DNA of 64,000 nucleotides from Anaerolineae bacterium (GTDB lineage: Bacteria; Chloroflexota; Anaerolineae; Anaerolineales; Anaerolineaceae), in assembly GCA_013314735.1 (NCBI GenBank), contig JABUFD010000002.1:930001-994000 (forward strand). Direction: 5' to 3'. Shown here in pieces: positions 15,039-24,852 of this stretch. The first letter of the stretch is position 1. Each line of letters begins with the position of its first letter. The notes under the pieces are model-generated. The model ran no database searches and had not been told where the DNA came from. It saw only the letters and a list, made by a program, of their open reading frames with translations. The position numbers and the translations under genes are program-made.

Positions 15039-17939
15039 GTGAAAACGATCAACAATACCATGAAAAAATTTATTGCTGCCCTGTTTGTTTTGATTGTTCT
15101 GCAAACTGTCCTCATTTCTCCGTGTTTTGCATCCAGTAACGGCATCGAATGGACCGAGGATGAACTTGCTTTTATCGAAGAGCATCCTGCCATACGGGTT
15201 GGGGTTGATCCAGGGTTTATTCCGTTTGAATTTATCGATGTGGATGACGAATACAAGGGGATTGCGGCAGACTATATTGCATTGATCACTGAGAAAAGCG
15301 GCATCCAGTTTGAGGTTGTCAAAGGTTTAACCTGGCCGGAGGCGTATGATCGCGCCCTTACTGGTGAGATCGATGTTCTGCCTGCCATATCGAAAACCGG
15401 GGAGCGGGAACAGCATTTCCTGTTTTCAGATCCATATTATTATTTCAAACGTGTGATTGTCACCCGTGATACTGACACCGAAATCACCGGCATTGATGAC
15501 CTTAAAAAGAAAACGGTTGCGGTACAGCGTAACAGCTCACACCATAGTTATCTGCTATCATGCCCCGAAATTAACCTCAGCCTGTACGATTCTGTGGAAG
15601 CCGCACTGACGGCGGTGGCCAACGGTACGGAAAGGGCGTATGTCGGAAATCTGGCTACCTCCAATTATCTCATCCGTTCCATCGGATTGACCAACTTAAA
15701 ATTCATCGCTTTTGAAGCCGAAAAGCAGCAGGCTTTGTATTTTGCCGTCCGCAAAGACTGGCCCGAATTGGTCAGCATCATTAATAAGTCCCTGGCAACC
15801 ATTACATTGGAAGAGCAGATTGCAATTAATAACAAATGGATTGACCTGGATACAGAAACAGATTATGGCCCAATCATCCGGGTGGTGGGAATCATCGGCG
15901 CCGGTCTGGGCGCAATGATGGCGGCATCATTTTTTTGGATTGTCCGGTTGAAAAAGGAAATCAAGAAGCGCGAACAAATTCAACTTGACCTGGAAAATGC
16001 AAAGAGAACCGCGGACGAGGCCAATGAGTTCAAATCCAGTTTTATGGCGCGCATGTCCCACGAAATCCGAACCCCCCTGAATGCGATTACCGGCATGGCT
16101 TACCTGTTAAAACGGACCGATATTTCCCTCACACAGGGTATGTACATCGACCGGATTACCCAGGCATCTCACAATATGTTGAGCATCATCAACGATATCC
16201 TCGATTTTTCAAAAATCGAAGCTGGGAAAGTGGAATTGGAGATCGTCTCATTTAGCCTGGACCAGGTTATTCAGGATGTGGTCAATATCGTTTCGTACAA
16301 AATTGAGGAGCAAGAGATTGGTTTTCGGCTATCGAAAGATCCTCATGTGCCCAACTGGTTGCTGGGTGATCCCAAACGCATTGAACAAATTTTATTGAAC
16401 ATTTTAAACAACGCCGCCAAATTTACCACGGAAGGTGAAGTTTCCCTGGATGTAAGGTTGGTTGCCAAGGAAAACGATCTCTACCACATCTCGTTTACAG
16501 TGAAAGATACCGGGATTGGTATGACGGAAGACCAGGTAAAGAAGTTGTTCACCCCATTTATCCAGGGTGATAGCAGTATTAACCGCCGCTTTGGCGGTAC
16601 AGGCCTGGGCCTTTCGATCGTCAAGAATCTGGTTGATATGATGAGCGGACAAATCCAGGTATACAGCACGCCAGGAGAAGGCTCCACTTTTATCATTCGC
16701 CTGTCGCTCAGTGTTGACAGGGAAAAAGAGGATATGTACGCGGGTGCCATATCGGCTTACCATTTCAGAGACCTGCGCACCCTGGTACTGGAAAAATCCG
16801 GTGCCAACATGAACCTGATTGAGAGTTACCTGGGCTCTTTTGGGATGCACTGTGAACTGACCAGTTCGCAGACCAGTGCGTTGAGCATGCTCGAAGCCGC
16901 CGATGGTAATTTCGCCAAGCCTTTCGACCTGTTCATCCTCGATTATGACACCCCTTCGGGGGGGGGATTTGCCTTCATTGATGCAATCCGCGGCAACAGG
17001 AAAATTGCAAAAGTGCCAAAGGTAATCATGTTGTTGCCGATGATGCGGGAGGATCTATTCGATAAACTCAACGAGCACAATATTGACATTGGCATTGGCA
17101 AACCCATCATCCCGTCCATTCTTTTTAATGGGATCCTGGATATCTTTAAATTGAAGGCGGTATCGGCATCTCAACTCACGGTAGGGAACGAGGCTATGCC
17201 GGTCCGGGTCAGCAAACCGCACCTGGTTTTACTTGCTGAAGATAACAAAACCAATCAATTAATTGCCAAAACGTTGCTTGAGCAGGTGGGGATTGAGTCA
17301 ATGGTGGCTGGTGATGGGCAGGTTGCGGTTTCGCTTTACCAACAACATCGAGCCCGTATCGATTTGATCTTGATGGATTTGCATATGCCTGTGATGAATG
17401 GGTATGAAGCGGCGGAAGAAATCAGAAAGTTGTCGCCTGATGTGCCCATTGTCGCCATGACAGCTGATGTGGTTCTGGGGGTTCGGGAAAAATGTGCCCA
17501 ATATGGAATTCAACATTACATCAGCAAACCATTTAACCCCGATCGATTCATTGAGACCATTAAAGATATCCTCGCGGTAAATGATGGGATTGATGCTGCG
17601 GATTTCAGTGTGTTGAATGAGCAGGCTGGCCTGGCGAATATGGGTGGAAACAAACAGGTATACCTGCAGGTATTGCATGAATATTTCAATGAAAACCAGG
17701 ATGTTGCCGACAGACTGACACTCGCTGTCGAGCAAAAAAAGTATGAGGAAGCCGCACAAATTGTTCACAAAGTGAAAAGCAGCTCAGGAAGTATCGGCGC
17801 TGTATCTTTATATGATTCATCAATCACCCTCCAAAAGGCCTTAAAAGAATACAGAGAAAATGAAATACAGCCTTTGGCAGAGGAATTTACAGGGTTATTA
17901 AAAAAGTTACTTGAGGAAATCAAGCTTTTACAGGGATGA
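15039..17939 (+). CDS. EvgS/BvgS-like hybrid sensor histidine kinase
   Basis: A large sensor of 966 residues from GTG 15039, preceded by GAGG at 15029-15032 (ATG 15060 is an alternative). Order: signal peptide; periplasmic solute-binding type 3 domain (about 30-265; WTEDELAFIEEHPAIRVGVD, FIPFEF); one transmembrane helix (about 278-303); HisKA with phosphoacceptor His341 in MSHEIRTPLN; HATPase with N box, DTGIGM and GGTGLGLSI; a first receiver with Asp635; a second receiver with Asp780 in LMDLHMPVMNGYEA; and an Hpt domain with His910 in HKVKSSSGSIGA. The periplasmic domain suggests sensing of an amino acid or similar small ligand. It precedes an EAL-domain response regulator by 46 bases, the likely output. 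Confidence 0.9.
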   Translation: MKTINNTMKKFIAALFVLIVLQTVLISPCFASSNGIEWTEDELAFIEEHPAIRVGVDPGFIPFEFIDVDDEYKGIAADYIALITEKSGIQFEVVKGLTWPEAYDRALTGEIDVLPAISKTGEREQHFLFSDPYYYFKRVIVTRDTDTEITGIDDLKKKTVAVQRNSSHHSYLLSCPEINLSLYDSVEAALTAVANGTERAYVGNLATSNYLIRSIGLTNLKFIAFEAEKQQALYFAVRKDWPELVSIINKSLATITLEEQIAINNKWIDLDTETDYGPIIRVVGIIGAGLGAMMAASFFWIVRLKKEIKKREQIQLDLENAKRTADEANEFKSSFMARMSHEIRTPLNAITGMAYLLKRTDISLTQGMYIDRITQASHNMLSIINDILDFSKIEAGKVELEIVSFSLDQVIQDVVNIVSYKIEEQEIGFRLSKDPHVPNWLLGDPKRIEQILLNILNNAAKFTTEGEVSLDVRLVAKENDLYHISFTVKDTGIGMTEDQVKKLFTPFIQGDSSINRRFGGTGLGLSIVKNLVDMMSGQIQVYSTPGEGSTFIIRLSLSVDREKEDMYAGAISAYHFRDLRTLVLEKSGANMNLIESYLGSFGMHCELTSSQTSALSMLEAADGNFAKPFDLFILDYDTPSGGGFAFIDAIRGNRKIAKVPKVIMLLPMMREDLFDKLNEHNIDIGIGKPIIPSILFNGILDIFKLKAVSASQLTVGNEAMPVRVSKPHLVLLAEDNKTNQLIAKTLLEQVGIESMVAGDGQVAVSLYQQHRARIDLILMDLHMPVMNGYEAAEEIRKLSPDVPIVAMTADVVLGVREKCAQYGIQHYISKPFNPDRFIETIKDILAVNDGIDAADFSVLNEQAGLANMGGNKQVYLQVLHEYFNENQDVADRLTLAVEQKKYEEAAQIVHKVKSSSGSIGAVSLYDSSITLQKALKEYRENEIQPLAEEFTGLLKKLLEEIKLLQG

Positions 17940-17985
17940 GCGGCATGCAGCATTCGGAGTCGGGTTGGTTTGAGGAGTTTTTACG

Positions 17986-20478
17986 ATGGCAATGAAAATT
18001 CTGGTGGTGGATGATTCGGCGGCTGACCGAACAATCATTAAGGCGATGTTAAGTGATTATGAGGTTCTGGTTGCGTATGATGGCATGGAAGCCATGCGGC
18101 AGCTGGAAGCACATAACGATATTTCCCTCATGATTCTTGATCTGAATATGCCAAATATGAACGGGTTTGAGGTTTTGACAGCGCTTCAATCTAATGAGCG
18201 TTATAAAGGGCTGCGCACGATTATATTAACCAATTATGATGAACTGGAAAATGAAATCAAAGGCTTGCAGCTCGGGGCGGTGGATTACATCCGGAAACCA
18301 ATCCATATGGAATCGCTCAAAGCCAGAATCGAAATTCATATTGAATTGCTAAGAATCCAGCATGCCCTGGAGCAAAAGCTCTTCGACCAGGGTGTGACAT
18401 TCGATCTGATTTTCCAACAGGCGCCAATTGGGATCGCGATTGCCTGGAATTCCGAACCGATTTTGACTGGATGGAACAAGTATTTAACCACCAACCCGAT
18501 GTTCGAGAAGATCACCGGGAGAAACAAACGAGAGCTGATTCGGGTTGGTTGGGCAAATATTACCCATCCGCTGGACCTCGAAGAGGATATGAAAAATTTT
18601 GTAAAGCTCCAGTCTGGTGAGATTAATGAATACGCAATGGAGAAGCGGCTGATTCGTCCGGATGGATCCATTGTCTGGGTGCAGATGGTGGTGGCATCAC
18701 TGGTTTTGTCGGGTGGTCACCAATACAACCATATTTGCCTGATCCAGGACATTACTGAAAGAAAAGCTGTGGAACAGGCGTTGATCGAAAGTGAGCGAAG
18801 CAAATCCGTTCTCCTCTCACACCTGCCGGGGCTGGCATACCGATGTAAGTATGATCAGGATTGGACGATGCTGTATGTTTCTCCCGGTTGTGTTGGACTC
18901 ACCGGGTACCAGCCTGAAAGTTTGGTGCTTAACAGAGACCTGGCGTTTAATGATTTGATCGCCCCGGAATATCGCGAACCTTTGTGGCAGGCCTGGGAGA
19001 GCATCCTGGCAAACCGCCAGTCCTTCAACTTTGAATACGAAATTATTACCGCAGAAGGCACACGAAAGTGGGTGCTGGAACTTGGTGAAGGTGTCTATAA
19101 TGAACAGGGCGAAGTGGAAGCGTTGGAAGGGATCATCGTTGATATCACAGCCCGGAAGACGATTGAGAACACCTTAAAATACAACAGTGAGCATGATAGT
19201 TGGACCGGCCTGTACAACCAGGGATATCTGGAGCAACTCCTGAAAATGGATGCGCGGCAATATCCATCGCAAAACAGGGCTTTGATCAGTGTCAATTTAA
19301 GCCCGGTGCAAACACTCACCACCATGTATGGGTTTCATTACACCCAGGACCTGATCAAACAGATTGTTGATGTTCTCAGTGCACACTGTTCTGAATCGCG
19401 GCAACTGTTTCATGCTTATGAAAATCGGTTTCTGTTCTATTGGAAAGGGTACACAGATCGTGCTGAGCTGATGGCTTTGTGCGAGAGCATTGCCAACTCG
19501 TTGGATCGGCTGCTGTCCATTGAACGCATTGTTGGTGGGATCGGCGTGATGGAGATTGATTCCGGTTGCGAGCAAGATACTGATGTATTGCTAAAGAATG
19601 CCTTGATCGCCTCTGAAAGAGCGATCGGTATGGAAGACGGTGAGTATGGTATCTGTTTTTATGATGAAGCATTGGAGGAGGAAATCACCCGCGAACAGGA
19701 GATCATGCGTGAACTTGGAAAAATTGGGATACCTGGTGAAAAGAGTGGATTATATTTGAATTATCAGCCGATTCTGGACTTGACAACAAACCAGATTTGC
19801 GGATTTGAGGCATTGGCCCGGTTAAGCTGTGAGAAACTTGGCCCGGTATCACCCATTGAATTCATACCCATCGCAGAAAAAACAAAGCTGATTCTCCCCA
19901 TCGGCAATATTGTGATTCACACAGCCCTGTCCTTTTTACGGAAGTTGGAGCAAGGCGGGCACAAAAATACCACTGTATCGATCAACCTTTCTGTGATTCA
20001 ATTGCTGAACCACAGCTTCAGTGATTATCTGTTCAACGTGATTACCGAACTGGGTGTGAACCCCGCCAATATTGGGCTTGAAATTACCGAATCTGAATTC
20101 AGTTCCGATTATGATGAGTTGAATCGGATTTTGGGCGGATTGCGGAGCGCCGGACTTCACATTGCCATCGATGATTTTGGTACAGGGTATTCCTCCCTTG
20201 CCAGGGAACGTGATTTAAATGTGAATAGCTTGAAGATTGATAAATCATTCATCAATAAATTGGAATACTTGCAGCCCGAAGAAGCCATTACCGGGGATGT
20301 GATATCCATGGCGCATAAGTTGGGACATATCGTCGTTGCTGAGGGCGTGGAAACAGAAAGACAGAAACGCTATCTGGTGAACTGCGGATGCGACAAGATT
20401 CAGGGCTTTCTGATCAGTAAGGCGCTCGATGAAATTCGGGCTATAGAGTTTCTGAAAAAATACAACGCTTCCACCTGA
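17986..20478 (+). CDS. Response regulator with PAS domains and EAL phosphodiesterase
   Basis: An 830-residue protein: receiver (residues 1-120, phosphoacceptor Asp52 in LDLNMP, Lys in IRKP), two PAS/PAC units (about 130-265 and 275-400), a degenerate GGDEF-like domain (about 405-560, opening HDSWTGLYNQGYLEQLL but with no GGDEF loop), and an EAL domain (about 575-826). EAL catalytic residues are kept: EAL in GFEALARL, N in INLS, E in EITES, DD in IDDFGTGYSSL, K in KIDKS, E in AEGVET and Q in QGFLIS. It should hydrolyse cyclic di-GMP under control of the preceding kinase. Ribosome site GAGGAG lies at 17970-17975. Confidence 0.9.
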   Translation: MAMKILVVDDSAADRTIIKAMLSDYEVLVAYDGMEAMRQLEAHNDISLMILDLNMPNMNGFEVLTALQSNERYKGLRTIILTNYDELENEIKGLQLGAVDYIRKPIHMESLKARIEIHIELLRIQHALEQKLFDQGVTFDLIFQQAPIGIAIAWNSEPILTGWNKYLTTNPMFEKITGRNKRELIRVGWANITHPLDLEEDMKNFVKLQSGEINEYAMEKRLIRPDGSIVWVQMVVASLVLSGGHQYNHICLIQDITERKAVEQALIESERSKSVLLSHLPGLAYRCKYDQDWTMLYVSPGCVGLTGYQPESLVLNRDLAFNDLIAPEYREPLWQAWESILANRQSFNFEYEIITAEGTRKWVLELGEGVYNEQGEVEALEGIIVDITARKTIENTLKYNSEHDSWTGLYNQGYLEQLLKMDARQYPSQNRALISVNLSPVQTLTTMYGFHYTQDLIKQIVDVLSAHCSESRQLFHAYENRFLFYWKGYTDRAELMALCESIANSLDRLLSIERIVGGIGVMEIDSGCEQDTDVLLKNALIASERAIGMEDGEYGICFYDEALEEEITREQEIMRELGKIGIPGEKSGLYLNYQPILDLTTNQICGFEALARLSCEKLGPVSPIEFIPIAEKTKLILPIGNIVIHTALSFLRKLEQGGHKNTTVSINLSVIQLLNHSFSDYLFNVITELGVNPANIGLEITESEFSSDYDELNRILGGLRSAGLHIAIDDFGTGYSSLARERDLNVNSLKIDKSFINKLEYLQPEEAITGDVISMAHKLGHIVVAEGVETERQKRYLVNCGCDKIQGFLISKALDEIRAIEFLKKYNAST

Positions 20479-20765
20479 TCGTTGCGGTGATGCTACCACG
20501 GCGTTGGAGAAATGAGAGAGGGGTGACTTCAATTGCATCAATTGAGCTCCGCGTACTTTTCTTAATGACAAAACTCACAATTTAATATGATAACAAAATA
20601 CTTAATATAAATAATATTAATATTGACAATTCACTCGCCCTGTAGTAAAACAAAAGCAAACAATAACGCATCTTTCGCCAGCATCGCAGTCGGTTCCCCC
20701 TTCTGCTTTTTTGTTGTGAGTGGCGCGTATTGAAAAAAATCGTTTGAGAAGGTACTGGATAGAAG
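20479..20765. other. Intergenic region with AT-rich promoter for the regulator
   Basis: Contains a strongly AT-rich block (about 20570-20630). TTGACA at 20623-20628 is followed after 17 bases by TAAAAC (20646-20651), a plausible promoter for the gene at 20766 with a leader of about 110 bases. No small gene was found here. Confidence 0.45.
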
Positions 20766-21380
20766 ATGGCAACAACCCGTGATCGTATTTTACAAACCCT
20801 GCTGGACAAACCCAAATCCACCATCAAAGACCTGGCGGATGCGGTGAGCATCAACGCCATATCGGTGCGGCATCACCTGGCAAGTTTACAGGCGGATGGG
20901 CTGGTGAATGCGGAGGAGGAACGGCATGGCGTGGGACGTCCGCGGCTGGTGTATTCTCTCACCACCAAAGGCACGGAAATTTTCCCATCCAACTATCTCC
21001 AACTAACCGATCGCCTGCTGAACCAGCTCAAAGACAGCCTGCCGGCATCGCAGCTGCGGGTGTTGTTTGAAAGCATGGCCGAGCGCCAGGCGGCGAGTGT
21101 GCTGCCGGATTTCGATACGATGCGGGACCCCGAAGAGCGGATTGCCTACCTGGCCCAAATTCTGGGCGGCGATGGGCATACCATCCGCTGGGAAAAACAG
21201 GAGGACGGCACCTACCTGCTCGAGGTCGCCAATTGCCCTTATATCCAGATCAGCAAGCAGCATCCTGAGATATGCATGTACGATCAGGAACTGTTCCGCA
21301 AGCTGCTTGGAATGAAAATTACCAAGACTGGCTCGATCTGCCACGGCGACCGCGCCTGCACCTATATTGTCAGGCCGTAA
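20766..21380 (+). CDS. SufR-like winged-helix regulator with C-terminal cysteine cluster
   Basis: A 204-residue regulator. Residues 1-75 form an ArsR/DeoR-type winged helix (TIKDLADAVSINAISVRHHLASLQADGLV, then the wing GVGRPRLVYSLTTKG). The C-terminal region has four cysteines in the arrangement NCPY, EICMYD and ICHGDRACTY, which is the pattern of the SufR family that binds an iron-sulfur cluster and represses Fe-S assembly genes. No suf genes are in the window, so the target is unknown. Its end overlaps the convergent HAD gene by 11 bases. Confidence 0.75.
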   Translation: MATTRDRILQTLLDKPKSTIKDLADAVSINAISVRHHLASLQADGLVNAEEERHGVGRPRLVYSLTTKGTEIFPSNYLQLTDRLLNQLKDSLPASQLRVLFESMAERQAASVLPDFDTMRDPEERIAYLAQILGGDGHTIRWEKQEDGTYLLEVANCPYIQISKQHPEICMYDQELFRKLLGMKITKTGSICHGDRACTYIVRP

Positions 21381-22602
21381 CGTACTCCTGGAAAATACAC
21401 CGCAGCGCGGTGTTGATCTCATCAAACACTTCGCCGCCCTGTTCCTGCAGGGCGGTTTTTTTCTTGCGGCTGGCGGTGATGCCCCACAGGTGCAGTTCCA
21501 CGTCCACGCCCAGTGAGTGCAGCAGGTCTGCGGCAGCGCGCCCTCCCTTGAGGCCGCCGGGTGAATCTTCAAACACATGCAAAGTCATCTGTCGGGGGAG
21601 GAGAAAATCCGGCTGGCGCAGCGTTTTGCCTTCGCGCCAGTCGAGGAAGACGCCGGCCGCCCAATACAGGGCATCGCGTTCGTGGGGAGCATAATGCACG
21701 CTGACCGCGGCCAGGGCATGCACCGGTGAAGGTTTCAACAATTGGTCGGCATGCACCGCCACCTGTTCGGACAGCCAGACCAGCTTGCCGTAGGCGCTGA
21801 GGTGGATGCCATCAATTTCCACCAGGGCCTGCGCCTGTTCAGCTTCCGGTGAAAAGGCGGCATTGCTGCCGGCAGGCACGCCTTCCGGCGGCATGGATGG
21901 CCGGGCGGTGTAGATGCTGACCTTCCAGCCCTCCTGTTCGATCATGCGGCGCAGCATGGCGCGGTTTTCCGTGCTTAACGGGCTGTGGTCGTAGGTGCGC
22001 AGGTAATTGCCGCGCTGGAGCGAAGCCGGCTGCCGGTAGCGTTCCTGGTAGAGGACGCTCCCCAGGATATGCTGCTGGAAGATCGGCATGGTGGGAGAGG
22101 CTTCGAGGCTGCGTGTGCTGCACAGCAGCTGCGCCGCCAACGGGGCATGGCGCAGGTGCGGGAACGGGAATTGTTCCTCCGGCAATACCTGGTAAACATG
22201 CTCGGAAGGCACCCCGCTGCGCCCCTGCGTTACCGCGCCGATGCGGTCGAGCAAAGCGTGGAAATCCGGCTCGGGGGGGGCGGACGGGAGTGTGCGCAGG
22301 GCGGAGAGGGCTTCATCCAGCGTATGCCAGCGCGGCTGCTCGCTCAGCCAGTCGCAGCAGTGTTCAAACACGGCGCACAGGAACAGCGGCACCATATCCC
22401 ATTCACTGGTGATGCCCAGGGCTTCGAAATGTTCAAAGACGGCTTCCTGCGGCTGCAGCGCTGCCAGGCCGGCCTGTTCCAGGAAGTAGGCAATCGTGTC
22501 GGTAAGGGCTTTTCGGTATCCGCCAGGGGTGATCAAAACGCCGTCAACATCAAACAGGATGTGGCGCGCGGGCAGGGAGGATTGGGGCATCAAGCTGGTC
22601 AA
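21370..22602 (-). CDS. HAD-like hydrolase of unknown substrate
   Basis: A 410-residue protein beginning with a HAD motif I (ILFDVDGVLITPGG, Asp nucleophile near residue 18). The later HAD motifs are spread out: SIYTARPS may serve as motif II, and HVFEDSPGGLKGG near the end as motif IV. It is far longer than ordinary HAD phosphatases because of a large insertion. The start is placed at TTG 22602, eight bases after AAGGAAG; ATG 22590 is possible but too far from it. It is the third gene of the isoprenoid operon, and its ribosome site overlaps the stop of the polyprenyl synthase gene, so a role on a prenyl phosphate is conceivable but unproven. Confidence 0.65.
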   Translation of the reverse strand: MTSLMPQSSLPARHILFDVDGVLITPGGYRKALTDTIAYFLEQAGLAALQPQEAVFEHFEALGITSEWDMVPLFLCAVFEHCCDWLSEQPRWHTLDEALSALRTLPSAPPEPDFHALLDRIGAVTQGRSGVPSEHVYQVLPEEQFPFPHLRHAPLAAQLLCSTRSLEASPTMPIFQQHILGSVLYQERYRQPASLQRGNYLRTYDHSPLSTENRAMLRRMIEQEGWKVSIYTARPSMPPEGVPAGSNAAFSPEAEQAQALVEIDGIHLSAYGKLVWLSEQVAVHADQLLKPSPVHALAAVSVHYAPHERDALYWAAGVFLDWREGKTLRQPDFLLPRQMTLHVFEDSPGGLKGGRAAADLLHSLGVDVELHLWGITASRKKKTALQEQGGEVFDEINTALRCIFQEYVTA

Positions 22603-22617
22603 GCTGGTTACTTCCTT

Positions 22618-23634
22618 TCAGCGGTCGCGGCGGGTGAGGGTGAGGGCGAGTTCGCGCAGCACCTCGCTGTGTTGATTGGGCTGCGGGAAGGCAAGCGCCA
22701 GCGAATCGAGGGCCTGGCGCGTCAGGTCTTCCGCCAGGGTTTCGGTATGGTGTTGAGCGCCGGCATCCTTCAGCAATTGCGCGAGGCGCGGTACATCCGC
22801 CTCGGTGAATTCTTCCGCCCATGCCCGGTTGAATTCGGCGCTATTTTCCAGGCCGTACAGGATCGGGATGGTTTTTTTGCGCGAAGTCAGGTCAATTCCG
22901 ACCGCTTTGCCGGTAACGGCAGGATCGCCCCAGATGCCAAGCCAGTCATCAACCACCTGGAAGGCAAGCCCGAGGGCGCGCCCATACTGCGCCAGGCTGG
23001 TGCGGCAGGCATCCTCCGCCGGGCTGAGCAAACCGCCCAGCGCGCAGCAGCAGGAAAGCAGGGCGGCTGTTTTTCCGTTGATCATCTGCCAGTATGCCTG
23101 GCCGCTGACATCCTGCCGGGTTTCAAAGGCCATATCGAGATACTGCCCCTGCACCAGTTCCTGGATGGTATGTTGCAGCAGGCGCAGGGCCTGCAGGGTG
23201 GTATCGGCGCTGTGGCCGTTCTCTTGCAGGCGCATCATGCAGGCATAGGCCATGGAGAACATCAGGTCGCCACTGTTAAGGGCCTGCGGCATGCCCCATT
23301 TTGCCCACACTGTTGGACGTCCGCGGCGGGTGTCGGAATTGTCTTCAATGTCATCATGGATCAGGGAGAAGTTATGCAGAAAACTGACCGAGGCAGCCGC
23401 CGGGAGTACCCGGCGCCATTCGTCACCGCAGGCTTCGGCACTGAGCAGTACCAGCAACGGGCGGATGCGCTTGCCCTGGGCGCGCGGTCCAGCGCCTTCG
23501 CCGACCCACCCCATGTGGTAGGCGAGCATTTCTCTCAACTCCGGGTAATCTGCCGGAACAATTTGTGAAAGGGCTGACTGCAAGTTTTCCTCGATCACCG
23601 GCAGGCGGTCTGCCATGTAGTTTTTCAGGTTCAT
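22618..23634 (-). CDS. Polyprenyl diphosphate synthase
   Basis: A 338-residue trans-prenyltransferase that extends allylic diphosphates with isopentenyl diphosphate. The first aspartate-rich motif is DDIEDNSDTRRGRP and the second is VVDDWLGIWGD; both bind magnesium-diphosphate. GKRIRPLLVLLSAEA is the family GKRxRP block. Product length cannot be read securely. The spacing between motif I and the chain-length-setting residues is of the type seen in farnesyl/geranylgeranyl synthases. It sits 15 bases downstream of fni with an AAGGAG ribosome site. Confidence 0.9.
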   Translation of the reverse strand: MNLKNYMADRLPVIEENLQSALSQIVPADYPELREMLAYHMGWVGEGAGPRAQGKRIRPLLVLLSAEACGDEWRRVLPAAASVSFLHNFSLIHDDIEDNSDTRRGRPTVWAKWGMPQALNSGDLMFSMAYACMMRLQENGHSADTTLQALRLLQHTIQELVQGQYLDMAFETRQDVSGQAYWQMINGKTAALLSCCCALGGLLSPAEDACRTSLAQYGRALGLAFQVVDDWLGIWGDPAVTGKAVGIDLTSRKKTIPILYGLENSAEFNRAWAEEFTEADVPRLAQLLKDAGAQHHTETLAEDLTRQALDSLALAFPQPNQHSEVLRELALTLTRRDR

Positions 23635-23649
23635 CAGGTGCTCCTTGGG

Positions 23650-24672
23650 TCAGGATGGATTGGGTTCAATCACGCCGGGTCGGCGCAAGTCTGCCAGGGT
23701 GGGGGAGGCGGTGAGGAAGAGGGTGATCCGCAGGGTTTCGATGATGGTCTCGGCGGCCTGGCGGCAGGCTTCGGCTGATTCCACCGCGCCTTTCAGGAAT
23801 GGTGTACTGAGTCCGGCGAGGTCGGCACCGAGGGCAAGACATTTGGCGGTATCCACTCCATCGCGGATTCCGCCGGATGCGATCAGCGGCAGGTCCGGGA
23901 AATTCCGGCGGATGTCAGGGATGCATTCGGCGGTGGGCAGTCCCCAGTTGGCAAAAGCGGCAGCAATGTACTGGCGTTCGGGGTAGCGCTGGCGGTACAT
24001 TTCCACCAATGCCCACGAAGTTCCACCGGTACCGGCAACATCGATTGCCTGCACACCAGCCTCCACCAATTGCCGGGCGGTGTGGGCATCAATCCCACTG
24101 CCGACTTCCTTGGCAACCACAGGAACCGGCAAGCAGCGGCACAAAGCTTCGATGCGTGCCAGTAACCCGGCGAATTCGGTATCTCCCTCGGGCTGGACGG
24201 CCTCCTGCAGCGGGTTAAGGTGCAGGATCAATGCATCCGCGCCGCTGAGTTCCACCAACCTGCAGCAGTCATCCGGGGTCACCCCATGATTCAGCTGCAC
24301 CGCACCCAGGTTGGCAAACAGAAGGATATCTGGCGCATCAGCGCGCACCTGGTAGGTGGAAGCCAGTTCAGGATGTTCCAGCAGGGTACGCATCGAACCC
24401 AGTCCCATGGCAATCCCAACGGATTGCGCGGTCTGTGCCAGGCGGCGGTTGATGGTTTCCGCCTCGACCGTTCCGCCGGTCATCGAAGAGATCAGCAGTG
24501 GTGCGGTGAGGGTTTTGCCGAGGAAGGTGCAGGCCAGGTTGATATGATGGAGATTGATCTCCGGCAGGGCAACGTGGCGGAAACGCCACTCATCCAGTCC
24601 ATTGGATCGGCGCGACTGGACATCTTCTTTGAGCGTGATCTGGATGTGGTCTGATTTCCGCTGCGGGAGCAT
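23650..24672 (-). CDS. fni: Type 2 isopentenyl-diphosphate delta-isomerase
   Basis: A 340-residue FMN- and NADPH-dependent isomerase that interconverts IPP and DMAPP. Start ATG 24672 has GGAGG six bases upstream and gives MLPQRKSDHI, matching the family opening RKxDHI. Further family marks are LLISSMTGGT, GIAMGLGSMR, the substrate block LHLNPLQEAVQPEGD, VAKEVGSGI, VAGTGGTSWALVE and IASGGIRDGVD. The extra 60 N-terminal codons of the longest frame lie over the promoter and are not used. It leads the operon with polyprenyl synthase and the HAD protein, and joins the decarboxylase at 41.6 kb in a mevalonate-type pathway. Confidence 0.95.
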   Translation of the reverse strand: MLPQRKSDHIQITLKEDVQSRRSNGLDEWRFRHVALPEINLHHINLACTFLGKTLTAPLLISSMTGGTVEAETINRRLAQTAQSVGIAMGLGSMRTLLEHPELASTYQVRADAPDILLFANLGAVQLNHGVTPDDCCRLVELSGADALILHLNPLQEAVQPEGDTEFAGLLARIEALCRCLPVPVVAKEVGSGIDAHTARQLVEAGVQAIDVAGTGGTSWALVEMYRQRYPERQYIAAAFANWGLPTAECIPDIRRNFPDLPLIASGGIRDGVDTAKCLALGADLAGLSTPFLKGAVESAEACRQAAETIIETLRITLFLTASPTLADLRRPGVIEPNPS

Positions 24673-24699
24673 GCTGAACCTCCGGGGGAATGTGGTTTC

Positions 24700-24708
24700 A
24701 GTATACCA
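24700..24708 (-). promoter_or_regulatory. Extended -10 promoter of the fni operon
   Basis: TGgTATACT on the minus strand, about 28 bases upstream of the fni start, leaving a short leader with GGAGG. No strong -35 element, as expected of an extended -10 promoter. Confidence 0.55.
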
Positions 24709-24815
24709 GCTTTGGCTGGATTGTGAGGAAGCACAACCGCACCGGGCAATGGACCTGGGTACCACCCTGCGCTTCTGCAAAGCAGGCACGGTTTCGCCTT
24801 TTTCGTGCTTTGCGA

Positions 24816-24821
24816 TATAAT
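24816..24821 (+). promoter_or_regulatory. -10 element of the DUF389-like gene
   Basis: A consensus TATAAT with only a weak -35 upstream. Transcription would begin near 24828 and run through the 16-bp repeats at 24853-24900. Confidence 0.45.
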
Positions 24822-24852
24822 AAAGCCTGAATTCATCCGCCCGTGAGATCAA

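Noticed and set aside
21985-23568. 527-codon plus-strand reading frame
   Set aside because: Antisense to the HAD and polyprenyl synthase genes, both supported by motifs, spacing and ribosome sites.
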